From NCBI GenBank assembly GCA_016617785.1, contig JADILM010000003.1:2232001-2296000 (forward strand): a stretch of 64,000 nucleotides of DNA, given 5' to 3'. The first letter of the stretch is position 1; every line of letters starts with the position of its first letter. Shown one piece after another: positions 12,026 to 22,704 of the stretch. A model generated the notes under the pieces. The model did no database searches, was not told the DNA's origin, and saw only the letters and a list, made by a program, of their open reading frames with translations. The position numbers and the translations under genes are program-made. This DNA is from Sporobolomyces roseus (lineage: Eukaryota; Basidiomycota; Microbotryomycetes; Sporidiobolales; Sporidiobolaceae).

Positions 12026-14214
12026 ATGTCGGTCCCTTACGATCCTCCAATCGACAAGTCATCTCGTCGAGGTCGATCTACTTCCTTCTCTGCTTCCTCA
12101 GCTCCCTCTCCATCCGTCTTCAACAACCGTACCCGACGCCAGTCCCTCTCCTCAGTTCCAACATCCGATCCAAGGAAATCGTCTTTAGCTCTATCAGACG
12201 ATGAAGCAGAACGCCCCTCTCAGCAACCCCTTATCGACTTGGAGGACGACTTTCGTCAAACTTTCAAACAAGATCCTGCTGATGCCGCTGCCGACCGAGC
12301 TCTTCAACGAGAAGGACGTCAGAGCAAGATACAACGATTGGAGGATGATCCCGACTATCACGCTACTGGAGATATGGAACAGTTTATGGCTCAGGTTCGT
12401 CTCCTTTATCGCTTAGCCATCTCTTACCGTTTCGATGCTGAGCAAAGTCCGGTCATGAACAGCTCTACGATCTCACTCACACCATCGATGCACTCGACAA
12501 CGATATCGACGAGATTGTCGCGATGAGGAACAAGATCGTTTCGCTCAAACCCTCGGTCGACGTCGGTCAAGTCTCGCTTCAAGCTGATCTCAAGGCTCTC
12601 GCTGCCTTGACTACCGACTCTGGCAAACGTATTGTCAGTCTCGAAACCTGGTTACTTCAGCTACACAAGTGGAGTAAGGAGGTCAAGAAATTGGTCAAGA
12701 GTGGACAAGCGGGTGAAACGATGAAAGAGGTTGGAGAGATCAAGTTCCAACTCGCTAATGCAAAACTGGTGCGTTGCGTCTCCCTTTTCAGCATCTTGGC
12801 CCTCTCATCGACGCTGACTCGGGCTAACGTTCGCAGGACTTTGCCGCTGCGATGGAAAGGATTCGAGAGGGAGCGTACAAGGAACAGCAGAAGCGAGAAC
12901 GTACTCGAATCTGGATGGCTCGACACATTCGCTCTCGTGAGCCCGAGATCGAAGACAAGGATGTCAGAGGATTGTTGAAAGCGGCAGAGTTGGGAGCTGC
13001 TGATGGTGTCGGTCAATCTCATGTTACGTATGCTGTCTTTCTCTCCTCCCTCTTCTCTCTGGCGAGCCCTGACTGACAATATGGACTGCTACGTAGCTCG
13101 TATGCCGGTTTATGGGCTTTGCAAAGTACGTCTCCTCGCTTTCGACCGTCTTGCTTTCGACCCTTACTTGCTTTCCTTCGCAGATCCCTTCACCGAGCTC
13201 GCCGAACTCACGAACGGTATGCGCTTCCTCCACGACGAGCTCGACCGTGAGATCGTCGATCAAGTCACCGGCAAGAATCAGCCCAAACGCATCATCTACT
13301 TGAACGGAGTTTGTTCACTTCTCCCTCACTGCCTTGTCTTTCTTCTACTCACCATAGCTCAATCAACAGGTCTACAGTCGAGGAGCTCCCAAGTCATCAT
13401 CGACATCGAAGTTAGCTCCGATCGAAGAGAAACCGAAATCTAGCGCGACTTCATCTTGGTTCGCTTCTCGTATGGGACTCGCTACTACTGCTCGTCCCGC
13501 TCGTGGAGGAGACGACTACGATAGCAAGATGCGCTACATTCAAGCACAAATGTACGCTTCCGCGAAGGATCTCGAATATGGTTTCGCTAGACAACAGCAA
13601 CTCGATCGAATGCAGTTTAGGAAGAAGATGGTTATCGCTCTTCTCTTGGGTGGGTTGCTCAGTCCGATCCAGCTCTCCTGCGACTCAAGCTGATCGGAAG
13701 TCTCGTGTCCACAGTTGTCATCGCCGCTCTGATCCTCTTCGTCTCCCTCGCGACCATGAAGATTCCAAGCGAAAGCTCCGACTTGAGTTCTGTCGCTCAA
13801 CAAGATCCCAGCTCGACTTTCGTCTGGGGAGACTCGTCCTCGGCTCAGTCTCCTACCGCCGTCGCGACCAACCCTCTCCCAACTTCCGAGCCATCAGCCG
13901 CGATTCCCTCGCAGTCTTCCCTGTCGCAAACCGACACGAACTCTCATTCTTCGTCCCTCAGCGCCGAGACATCCTCCTTATCCTCCGCTGTTACCGAGAC
14001 CGATTCGGGATCTGCCTCTCAAACGATCGATTCTCCCTCCGCTTCTTCCCAAACTCGAAACGTCGTTACTTTCACTTCTTCTCCGCAACCTCTCGTCGCT
14101 CCAACTCCGACTCAGACGACTAGTATTGTGTGGTGGCAGCCCGAGACTACGCAAGCGGTTCAACAAGCAGCTCAAGTTGTTGGACAACCTTCGATTCTCC
14201 CCGCTTTCGTCTGA
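12026..14214 (+). CDS. Syntaxin-like helical membrane protein with one transmembrane segment and a Ser/Thr-rich C-terminal tail
   Basis: Seven exons join in frame: 12026-12394, 12463-12768, 12837-13027, 13097-13125, 13184-13308, 13370-13649, 13715-14214 (599 residues). An alternative acceptor at about 13357 for exon 6 would add four in-frame residues. The N-terminal 90 residues are Ser-rich and disordered. Residues of about 95-270 are long amphipathic helices (LYDLTHTIDALDNDIDEIV; KQQKR-type basic helix with RTRIWMARHIRSREPEI) that recall a syntaxin Habc bundle. The FTELAELTNGMRFLHDELD helix could be a degenerate SNARE-like segment. One hydrophobic segment (MVIALLLVVIAALILFVSLATM) spans about residues 427-448. 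Unlike a SNARE, about 150 Ser/Thr-rich residues follow it. A bona fide SNARE motif was not found, so the family call is tentative; the gene model is good. Confidence 0.6.
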
Positions 14215-14503
14215 GACTTCTGTGCAAAGCTTGTAGGGGAAGAGGAGAAGTGAAGTGAGGAAAGTAAGAGGAGGAAGTCGGAGAACAGTGAACACAGGAG
14301 TTTACGGACAGTCTCTTGAGTAAAGGTTTTCTCGTTTCTGCTTAGATGTGGCACTATTATTCTTTCTGTTCCGCTCTTCCTCGTGATTCGATCGACACGA
14401 GAGACTGCGAAAGACTGCGAGTAGCCGAGAACCTCGCAGCTCGAGAGGCTGAGAGATTGAGAAACAACGTAAGTTACAAACGATTCCAGATCGATACAGC
14501 GAT

Positions 14504-15195
14504 TTATGGTCGACGTTGAAGGAAGAAGACCTCCTTCCATAGCGTAAGGTCTCCAACAAAGGAATAGAAAGGGTGCTTGAAGGTCGCGGGCTTGTTCTTT
14601 TCGAAGAAGAAGTGCCCAACCTATTCACTCGATTCGAATTAGCTCCGTTTCCCGAGCATGAGGGCAGCGAGACGAGACATAACCATGCCCACAGGTATCC
14701 TTGAATAAAGCCGCCTAGTACGAGCTTCCCGACTGACTTCCAGCCGTCCAGTCCGAATCTAAGAGGATTCAAACGACGTTCATCCGGGAAGAGTAAAGGG
14801 AGAGCGGCGACGGCAGCTCGAGTGAAAGTGCCGAGTGCGATGGTAGTTCCCACGAGCTACACATGGATCAAGATTAGCTCGAGGGTTGGTGAGGGGGGGA
14901 GTAGAGAGTCTTTACGTGAAGTCGTCGCTAAATCAGTGGGGAAAGGTCAATTCTGGTTTACTCATTGCTGAGACGGCATGAAACTCACATTAGTAGCATG
15001 GTGATGCTCTCCGAGGTAGTACGGGCTATTCACAAGGGTCAGAGGAGGGTCAGCCAGCGTTTGAAGATGAAAGTGGAGAAGGGGAATTTTGGCTCACTAG
15101 AAGTCCCTGAACGAGCGGTACCCCTTGACAGAGTATGTTTGAGGCTCGTAAGAAGGATTAGCGGCGGTAGTGATGGTTCGAGACGAAGTCGACAT
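14504..15195 (-). CDS. DUF962/Mpo1-like small membrane protein (short form)
   Basis: Four exons on the minus strand: 15098-15195, 14989-15025, 14674-14856 and 14504-14620 (144 residues). The joined protein reads RSFRDFYPYYLGEHHHATN, then LVGTTIALGTFTRAA, then two hydrophobic stretches, then VGHFFFEKNKPATFKHPFYS and a short end. The FYPYYLGEH and VGHFFFEKNKPATFKHP blocks are the signature of short DUF962 proteins, relatives of yeast Mpo1, an ER iron-dependent dioxygenase in fatty-acid alpha-oxidation. Conserved histidines are present in both blocks. The first three joins are clear. The last intron (14621-14673) needs a weak GTCTCG donor but restores the family motif in frame. Activity is inferred from the family only. 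Confidence 0.8.
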
Positions 15196-15527
15196 GTTGG
15201 TTGAAGGAAGAGAAGTGAAAAGTTCGATTCCGGCGATAGAGAACTCCTCTTGTCGCACTTCAAAACGATGCTCTATTGCAGCGACAGGCAGATATCGACC
15301 TCTCAATGTCGTACGAGCGAGCCGAAGAAAGCGAGAGTAACAGCCCGCGAGCTTTCCCAACTTCGCAGAGGGTCGAACACGAAAGGCAAAGCTGAACAGG
15401 GCAAGCTACCTTGCGGCTCCCGTAACTCAACAAGACTACAAGAGTACATTTGCAGCAGATTCAAGCGGCAAGCAGTACAAAAAGACGGTTTCGTGAAGGA
15501 GAGCAAGCGAAAAGAATCAAGTGAAGT
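15196..15527. other. Intergenic region between the DUF962 gene and the F-box pseudogene
   Basis: About 330 bases upstream of the DUF962 start (minus strand) and downstream of the F-box pseudogene. No gene or clear regulatory motif seen. Confidence 0.4.
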
Positions 15528-16635
15528 CTACCTCCCGTCAAACTCCTCAACAATCAAACTCCTCCAATCCTCCCTCCACTCAAAGAGATCCAATTGAATC
15601 CCTGGCCATCGTTCAATGAACTCCTTCTTCAACCCGTAGATGACGACCTTTTGTCAATCTTGACGTTTTTCCTCCTTCCTTTCAGACTGTCCACCAACCG
15701 AGTTCTCGTAGAGTCGTGCCACGCGAGCTCGACCGTCAATCTTGGCTGCACTCGAATCGGTAGATGAAGTCTTTCGAGAGAGACCTTGAAGTTGTGATCA
15801 TCTAGGAGCGAATTCGCATCGAAAGCCCCTGGAAGAGCCAAGTGCTTGAGATTCCGGGCGTAGGCCAGCAGTTCCGTTGTTCGACTATGTGTCAGTAGGA
15901 AGTTACGATCCGACAGAGCCAGGGTTTCGAGTTGAGGGAAGACGTTGGCGAGAACTCTTGTCGAAACCCTTGAAATTGAATCGATGTCGCGCGAAAGATT
16001 GACCAATTTCGGATGTCGCATTGGATTGAATGTCGCTTGATAGGTGTTTAGGTTGAAGCGCAAGGTGCTGAATTTGAGTGTGGACCCGAAGAGAAGGCGT
16101 TCGAGGTCGGGACAGGAGAACTCGACGTCAGAGACTTCGAACGATCCGCCGTCAAGTTGGAGAGTCTTGAGATCTGTGCGTTGTATATCGTGAGCTCGTC
16201 GCTTCTGTTCTCAAACGGCACAACGCAAGAGACACTCACTGGGTAGCTTCGAGAATTCGGCTAGTCCTACGGAGGTGTAACCAGACTTTGGCAGGTATCG
16301 TAAATAGGTGAGTCCGATCCATCCATCCATCACTATCGGAGCCTTGAAGACCGACTCGTAAGCTTCTCCCACCGTCAAGAACTTCGTCCCTTGGATCCCG
16401 TTGCCCTTCGATCTTCCTCTCCTCCTCGTCTCAAATCGGGACAGCCAGTCGACCCAAACTTCCTCTTGAAGCTTCGCTCGAGCTAGTCGAGTCCATGGCG
16501 ATGAACGAGAGAAGAGGCATTGAGATTGTGTTGCCCAGTGAGGTGTACTGAACGGATTCGAGTCGGAGATTCTGGGATAGCAAAGGAGAAGATGTCGAGT
16601 AGGAGCTCGGGAGGTAGAGTGGGAGCGGGAGACAT
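15528..16635 (-). pseudogene. F-box/LRR family pseudogene (copy A1; mirror of the intact gene at 39.1-40.2 kb)
   Basis: Reads from ATG 16633-16635 as MSPAPTLPPELLLDIFSFAI, a normal family F-box start. In the LVHR block one base is missing relative to the intact mirror copy (LVHRTWT), shifting the frame into TAG. The correct sequence resumes in the next frame (RLARAKLQEEVWVDWLSRFE). The family intron (GTGAGT...CAG) and the PNLKTL junction are kept near 16150-16240. A second one-base loss occurs before VVIYG at about 15650. The end, EWREDWRSLIVEEFDGR, reaches stop 15528-15530. Two independent frame breaks argue for a dead gene rather than one sequencing error. It belongs to the inverted duplication described in findings. 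Confidence 0.8.
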
Positions 16636-17074
16636 CGTGAGAGAGACCGTGAGCGAGATGGGCGAGAGGTGGAAGCGATTCCTGTGAAAGGCGATTGAGA
16701 GGGGTCGGCGCGATCAGAAGGGAGAATGGGAAAGGAGAGAACTAACGAGGGTCGAATCTGATGCTGACGGAGGCCGTATGCAGCTGCCTCCAGGCCTGAG
16801 ACTCGAGTCAAGCTTGAGGGAAGGAAGAGCAGAGAGCAAGAGCGAGAAGCGAATCCAGTTTCAGCGAGAATCGAGAGAGGTCCGCGGTATAGAATTCTGA
16901 GAGCGAGCGGGCGAAGATAATTCGTAAGGTCGATTCTTTGCGAGTTCATCGGCTCTCGTTGCTGAAGACAATATATGACTGCTCAGCTACCTACATTCGC
17001 GAGGTGATTAATCAGCCGACTCCGGAAAGGGCAGATCGAGAGAGACACTTACTCATCCAACTTCTCCTCGTTCA
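16636..17074. promoter_or_regulatory. Upstream region of pseudogene copy A1
   Basis: About 440 bases. Holds a CCGCGG core at 16882-16887 in the context TACCGCGGACC (minus strand), matching the flank of the intact mirror gene at 38867-38872. Downstream of it on the minus strand the two copies stay alignable (GATTCTCGCTGAAACTGGAT). The upstream half CGG of the motif is missing here. Confidence 0.5.
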
Positions 17075-18177
17075 CTATCTCCCGTCGAAATCCTCAAAAG
17101 GAGGTACATCTCGATCATTCCTCCATTCAAAGACCTCACTATCGACCATATAAGGTCTGCTCGCTGACAAGCTTTCTTCCTCCTCGTAAAACACAACCCT
17201 CTTTACTCTGATCGTTTCCGGTTCTCCCTTTGCGAGGGCCATCAATCGAGGGAGGAGAGTAGCCGAGTCGCCAATAGCGAATGGAGACAGGTGTAGTGAC
17301 TCGAGCTGCATCCCAGCGGCATCCGTGAATAGGAGGGATTCGAGATCGTCTGATTCGATAGCGAGTGAGAGGTGTTTGAGATTCGAACATTGACCGATCA
17401 ATCGGAAGAGAGCTGAGTCCGAGTAGTCCGTGGTGATGTCTGATAGTGCGAGGGTTGTGATCTGGGGTAGAAGGTGGCCGAAGAGCTCAGCTGGTCCAGA
17501 AGAAGCGGATTCGGGACTTGCGATAGCGAGATGAGTGAGATTCGGCATGTGAATCGGAGAGAGTGATCCTTGAATCGCTTCGATCTTGCCTCGAACCACT
17601 GGTCGAGAGGAGAAGACTAGGCGACGAAGTTTACTGAAAGAGGGTTTGAGGAAGAGGTTGAATCGGTCGAACGAGAAGATTGCCATTGAGAGGTGTAGAG
17701 TCTCCAGATCTGCAGCGACAGCTATCCGGATGAGAGATATCCCGCAGAGTGTGAGGGGAAACGTTGCTCACTCGGGAATTGGGCAAAGGTTTCGAATCTA
17801 GTCGAATCGCGAAAGTGATACATGGGTCGATTTCTTAGGTAAACGAGATCTCTCCACCATTCGAGAGTAGTCGTCCTCAGTAAGACCGCGATATCTCCAT
17901 CCACTGACAAGTACAACGTTCTCCCTCCTTCCACCGTCCTCATGAGTTGTTGACAGTGTCGCTCCAGTTTTTCATCCCTAAACGTTATATCGCCCATCCA
18001 TACCTCCCTTCGCAGTATCTCTTGCGCTACACGAGTCCACTGAGAATGGACGAGTGCGAAGGAGAGCAGTATCCGAGTGCGTTGGAAGTAATCTTCATGT
18101 TCGAGGGAGGGAGAACCGGGAATAGCTTGGTCGAAGACATTGAGGAGCAGTTCTGGCGGGAGATCGAGGATAGACAT
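17075..18177 (-). CDS. F-box/LRR family protein (copy A2)
   Basis: Two exons, 17772-18177 and 17075-17709 (346 residues), joined by a phase-1 intron within FPN-LETLH. The F-box lies at residues 1-55: SILDLPPELLLNVFDQAI, then LVHSQWTRVAQEILRREVW. The rest is a run of degenerate leucine-rich repeats (LETLHLSM, LRRLVFSS, MPNLTHLAI, ITTLALSDI, NLKHLSLAI, LESLHLS) ending EDFDGR next to the stop. F-box proteins of this type usually act as substrate receptors of SCF ubiquitin ligases; the substrate is unknown. It is nearly the same protein as the one at 37486-38585, about nine residues in ten by eye. The start codon context and intron are kept in both. Confidence 0.85.
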
Positions 18178-18734
18178 TACTGGGGTAAGTTGGAGGTAGT
18201 CCTGAGGATGCTATTGAGGTGTGGAGAGAGGGAAAGGAGGTGGGAGATGAAAGAAATGGGAAGGGGGAGCGGAGATAGGAGGGAGACGAATCGGTTGCTG
18301 TTGAGTTTTCGAGTGTTCTGCTAGTCTACAGAGGGTGTGCTAGGCTGTAAATGAGAGAGAGGAGAGGAGAGGAGAGCGAGTTGAGGGGAAAGATGGATGG
18401 AGAATCGAGGTTCGAGAGGTGTTCTGCGCTGTGGGAGACGGATGAGTTGAGTCTGGAGTGGACTGGCGCATTAGGAGAAGGAGCGAAAGGTGAGACGGAG
18501 TGGAGAGAAAGGGAGAATCTCCGCGAGATTCGAAATTCTTCGGTCGCTGAAGGGTGGATCCTCTCACTGAACTTGTGTATCTCAATCGAGGACAGACCGT
18601 TGTTCGAGGGGAGCAATTACAGGGTCCAAGAAGCGACAAAAAAGAAAGCTACGACAAGCTAAATCATGCTATTTCCGCAACAAAACCCTCAGTAGTTGAT
18701 GGCGCCGTTCAAAAGCCTCCAAGCCAACGACGAT
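18178..18734. repeat. Non-coding part of inverted duplication, copy A
   Basis: This stretch, read on the minus strand, matches 36908-37485 over long parts, including an AACGGCGCCATCAACTACTG block and a GAACAACGGTCTGTCCTCGA block. No gene is supported; the open frames here differ between copies. Confidence 0.6.
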
Positions 18735-19052
18735 TTACATCCTCCTGAGCTGTAGCTCCTGAGCCGGGTGCCTCCAAGTCGAATGAACTAGGGAGAAGGA
18801 TTTCAAGTTTTGCATGCGGTCTTGATCGCGGAAGATAGAGAAGATGACGACGAGAACTTCAGGAGGGAGGCTTTTAGCGAGTGACCTGTCGGGATTCGAG
18901 AAGTAGAGCAAAGGTCGAGCGATCGAGAGGAAGGTTTTCGAGGCAGCGCAGCAGCTGGCGAGATCACCGGAGTATGAAATATTTCTATTATCGGAGTATG
19001 AAATGTTGCTGATGATGGCTCGCAAGAGTTCAGGAGGGATGTAAGGGACCAT
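18735..19052 (-). CDS. Short double-F-box-like protein (copy A3)
   Basis: A 105-residue open frame without the LRR part. It starts MVPYIPPELLRAIISNISYS, continues CCAASKTFLSIARPLLYFSN (one F-box-like unit), and then repeats the pattern as SLPPEVLVVIFSIFRDQD and SFSLVHSTWRHPAQE (a second unit). It stops right after, where full members continue into REVW. The mirror copy at 36587-36907 has the same layout and stops at the equivalent place despite a small indel. It may be a functional mini-F-box protein or a truncated relic; conservation of the open frame in both copies favours use, but not strongly. Confidence 0.55.
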   Translation of the reverse strand: MVPYIPPELLRAIISNISYSDNRNISYSGDLASCCAASKTFLSIARPLLYFSNPDRSLAKSLPPEVLVVIFSIFRDQDRMQNLKSFSLVHSTWRHPAQELQLRRM

Positions 19053-19236
19053 CGAGCGAGTCGTGAGAGTGGAGATAGATCTGGGGAGAAGAGCGAGATC
19101 AGCTGAGCGAGAAGGGCAAAGAAGGTATAGAGGGACTCACAAACGTGCTTGATACCGCGTTTGAGGAGTTTCTCAAACTCGAGGGGGGGGAGAGGGAGAA
19201 GAGAGGAAAGAGAGCAAGAGACGGACCTCCTTCGGA

Positions 19237-19252
19237 CTGACCCGCGGAACTC
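19237..19252 (-). promoter_or_regulatory. CGG-N4-CCGCGG element upstream of copy A3
   Basis: On the minus strand it reads CGGAGTTCCGCGGGTC, preceded by a CGT/CGC triplet tract and GCTT. It lies about 190 bases before the start at 19052. The spaced inverted CGG...CCG triplets are what Zn2Cys6 zinc-cluster regulators bind; that role is inferred. Confidence 0.5.
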
Positions 19253-19256
19253 CGAA

Positions 19257-19267
19257 GCGACGACGGC

Positions 19268-19303
<36 letters not shown>

Positions 19304-19312
19304 ACGACGAGA
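19257..19312. repeat. CGA/CGG trinucleotide microsatellite
   Basis: Imperfect tract of CGA and CGG triplets (TCG/CCG on the minus strand) directly beside the CGG-CCGCGG element. Shorter versions of the same tract accompany that element at other F-box loci. Confidence 0.85.
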
Positions 19313-19542
19313 ATATTCGCCCTACTGATTGAGGCGAAGCGAGCACGATCCAGGAATCTATAACACTGAGTCCAATCGAGGAAAGAGACTGAAAATGTGA
19401 ATTCTTGCGATTCTTCTTCCTTCGACAAGCGTTTCCAATCTACTAGATGCGATGGACTGTAGCTCTACCATACAAGTGATCGTCAGTTCAAGAGCAGGGG
19501 AGGAGTAGAAAGACCCAAACGAAAGAGCTCACCTCATTTCCG

Positions 19543-20631
19543 TTACTCTCCATCAAAATCATCAAAGGATGGCTTGTCTTCGTTCTCCCTCCATTCGACA
19601 ACACCGAGATCTGACTCCGGCAAGTCACATTTCCATTTCTCTTTCGATCCGTACAAAACTACCCTCTTGAATTTGAGCATCTTGTGTTCTCCCTTCACGG
19701 CCATGATGAGAAGAGGGAGCACGAAATCTGCGAACTGTGAATGATCCTCGGAGAGGTGGAGCGATTCGAGATCGAGTTTGACGGTATCGTCGAAGATACC
19801 GTAGAATTCGGTGTTGCAACAATCGGGAGCGAGATGAACGAGATTCGTAGCTTGAGTGAGCACAGTACGTAGCGTGTTGTCAAGGAGTTCGTTGCGCCTG
19901 TCGCTGATCCTGAGAGTCTTGAGTTGCGGGAGGATATTGACGATGACTGCTTCCAAAGGAAAACCGCTACTCGCGGCATCACAGGCAAGGTTGACGAGGC
20001 TCGGCATGCATTCGGGTGAGATGATGCGCTGGAGGTCAGAGTCAGTGCCGGCGAGAGACATCCAATTGACTGCGAGGGTGCGAAGACTGGTGAAGCAACA
20101 TTCGAAAGCGAGTGGTTTGAATAGGATGACACCGAACAGGAGAGAAAGCTTTTCGAGACCTGTTCGTCAGTATTAGCTTGTCAGTATTGCAGTTAGAAAT
20201 AGGTAGGAAGGAGGAGATAGCTTACTCGGGAAATGGGAGCAGAACTCGATACCGATTGGTGCTAAAGGCTTCGGCCAGTGCTGGAGCTGAAGTACAACGA
20301 CTTCCGTCCAGATCTCGTCGCCAGTAGCCTCCAAGAAGGTTTCGAGATTACCAACGACGGTCAAGAACTTGGTTCCCTTTACTCCCTTCTCGACGAGTAA
20401 ACGACCAGCTTCTATAATCCGTTCTGAGTCGTCTGAAGTTGGGTTTGCCATAAGGAAGACTTCCTTCTGCAACGTCGCTTGAGCAGGTTTCGTCCATGTA
20501 GAGTGTACGAGAGAGAAAGTGCAGAGGTCGTGCGCTCGGGGAGGGTAGCTGAAAGGACCTGAAGGATTCGAACCGAGAGTGTGTGAAAAGACACTGTAGA
20601 GGAGTTCCGGAGGGAAAGAAAGGATAGACAT
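19543..20631 (-). CDS. F-box/LRR family protein
   Basis: Two exons, 20226-20631 and 19543-20159 (340 residues), with the family's phase-1 intron (here FPS-LEKL). F-box: SILSFPPELLYSVFSHTLGS and FSLVHSTWTKPAQATLQKEV. The LRR-like middle includes MPSLVNLACD, LPQLKTLRISD and LDLESLHLSED. The end FKRVVLYGSKEKW, EWRENEDKPSFDDFDGE carries the family signature in a slightly altered form. It is outside the inverted duplication and clearly more distant from the other copies. No CCGCGG element was found in its upstream region (20632-21067). Probably an SCF substrate receptor by family. Confidence 0.85.
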
Positions 20632-21067
20632 GGTTGTTTGATAGTCTCCTACAGTTCCCGAGGGTCAGCACGAGCTAGCAAGAGCTGTTGAACACATTGT
20701 TCGATGAGACAGCAAAGACAGAGGAAGCTGGGAGGGCTCACGGGGACGCTGATGTAACACCTTGCAAGTTTCCCGTGTAGTCCTACTGATTGTTTCTGAG
20801 TGTCTAAGCGACGAACAGGTGCTGTTGAGTGAGGAGTAGAACCTAAAGGGCGAATTTGACTTTCTCTGCTTACGACACTTCACTTCCGATGTTAACAAGG
20901 ATCAATGTACTGTAACCCTGATTACATAGCTCTCAAACGTAGCTCGGCAAGATTCGCTCAACTACACCAAATTCGGTCATTGGAATTTGACCAATTTTTC
21001 TCCGCTTCGGATCCTGCAAGCTCGCTTCCCCTCTCTCACTCCTTTCCGCTCCTCTACACCTCATAAG
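20632..21067. promoter_or_regulatory. Divergent intergenic region, F-box gene and HPP gene
   Basis: About 435 bases shared by two divergent genes. No strong motif. An in-frame upstream ATG at 20987 could extend the HPP protein by 27 residues. Confidence 0.4.
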
Positions 21068-22704
21068 ATGTTCGACAACGACGTCAACTTGACCCTCCCA
21101 CCACCTATACAACCTGCGACTCAATCCAAAGTCTCTTACTCCTCCAGAGAAGAGTCCCCACACAACAATGGATCCCGAGGGAGAGGAGGAACTAGTATTG
21201 GACCGACCTCTACGTCGAGGAGTCGATCGAGATATGAGAGGAATGAAGGGGAAAATTGGAGTAGAGAAAGAAGCGAATCGAGGGGATCGTCAAATGGGAG
21301 AGCAGGGAGTCGAGTACCGCTGTTTCGACGAGCGAGTGTCGACAACCTGAAGGAGGAGGACATTGAAGCGACGAACGGAGGAACAGGCTGGGAAGAAGCT
21401 GAAGTAGAGGAGAAGTTTCGAGGGAAACAGAACTCGCCGGGATTTGCGAAAAAGTTGGGAAGACATTTCATTGGGATACGAGATAAGCAGTGAGCTAGAA
21501 CTCTTTCACGAAGCTACGATCGTGCTACGCTGACTCCTCGATCGACCTGACGCTCTGTACCCTCACAGCTCCTTCCAATCACCTCTCCTTCGACCACTTC
21601 GATATCTCTCGCAACCTCACGAGAACTATCTCCTCGCATTTCTCGCCACCTTCGTAGCCATCCTTGGAGCAGGAGGGATCTCTTACTCGTTCAAGGATGT
21701 TCAAGGTTTCGAAGGAGGAACACCTCTCGCAATCGGTAGTTTGGGAGCCACAGCTGTGTTACTTTACGTCGTTCCAGAATCACCGTTGAGTCAGCCTCGG
21801 AATGTAATTGGAGGTCATATGGTCAGCGCTGTATCAGGAGTCGTCGTGAGTCCCCATTCTGCTCCTAGCTTGCGAATACGAGATTGATCGTTACGCTGCG
21901 CAGATTTCGCAACTCTTCTCATTTTCTGATCGATTCGACGGCCCTCTGGGGGAAGACAACGCAGTCGTACAGCAAAACTCGTGGTATCATCTTACTCCTG
22001 TCGCTTATGCTCTCGCCGTCGCGATCGCCGTTTTCGGAATGCAAGTTACGAAAACGGTCCATCCTCGTAAGTTTGAAGTTCTCCCACTCCTTGCATTCGA
22101 GGCGCAACTGACTCGTTTGCTATTGTTTAGCTGGAGGAGCGACAGCTCGTTCGTCTTTTCGTTTCTTTTCCTCGCATGCGACTTTCGCACACTGACGCAT
22201 TCTGTGATTCGACAGTGATCGCTTCAGCTCATCGAACCGTCAATGCACGATACACCTATCTACTCGACATCTTCCTCGCTGTGACCTGGATGACGCTCTG
22301 GTCATTCTTCATGAACAATATCGGTCGACGAAAATACCCTACTTAGTGAGCTTTCTCTTTCCTATTCCTTCTTCTTCAAAGCTGAGAGAAGGTCCCCACG
22401 TCGTAGCTGGTGGTCTCCTGCCCCGCCAAAGGAAGAGAAGAAACCAGTACTTCCGACGACTTCTTCTCCCCTCAAAGACAAAGTGAACGATACCTCACCT
22501 CACCCTCAACCTGATCAAGAGAAGGCTTACAAGAGCTCTACATCTCCGCCTCGACACTTCGAGTACAGTCGGAGCGGAGAGAGGGATGGGTCTAGAACGA
22601 GGAAGCTCGGAGATGTCCACGAGGAACGAGGAGAGGAGGATGGGATGCGAGAGCTGCGAGACGAGGAAGAGGGTGAACGAGGCAGAAGTAGAGTCACACA
22701 GTAG
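21068..22704 (+). CDS. HPP-family integral membrane protein
   Basis: Six exons: 21068-21489, 21569-21845, 21904-22066, 22131-22148, 22216-22345 and 22407-22704 (435 residues). After a Ser/Arg-rich cytosolic N-terminus come four hydrophobic segments. The HPP signature is intact: SPLSQPRNVIGGH in the middle and, spliced across an 18-base micro-exon, HPPGGATAL, then NNIGRRKYPTYWW. The C-terminus is charged and disordered. HPP proteins are membrane proteins of poorly known role; a plastid/cyanobacterial branch is linked to nitrite transport. Splicing of the micro-exon is needed to restore the motif that names the family. Start 21068 was chosen for context; 20987 is an in-frame alternative. Confidence 0.9.

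Larger units (their letters stand above)
19053..19542. other. Intergenic region with CGA repeat and CGG-CCGCGG element
   Basis: About 490 bases between two minus-strand F-box loci. It holds the CGA-rich repeat at 19257-19312 and the conserved element at 19237-19252, both listed separately. The part near 19052-19250 matches 36375-36586 in the opposite orientation. Confidence 0.5.

Noticed and set aside
19257..19312. CGA repeat as a possible CRISPR or telomere-like array
   Set aside because: It is a simple imperfect trinucleotide tract without spacers.
20569..20586. GGTTCGAATCC on the minus strand, like a tRNA T-arm
   Set aside because: It lies inside the F-box exon and encodes GSNP; no acceptor stem, D-arm or anticodon arm can be drawn around it.
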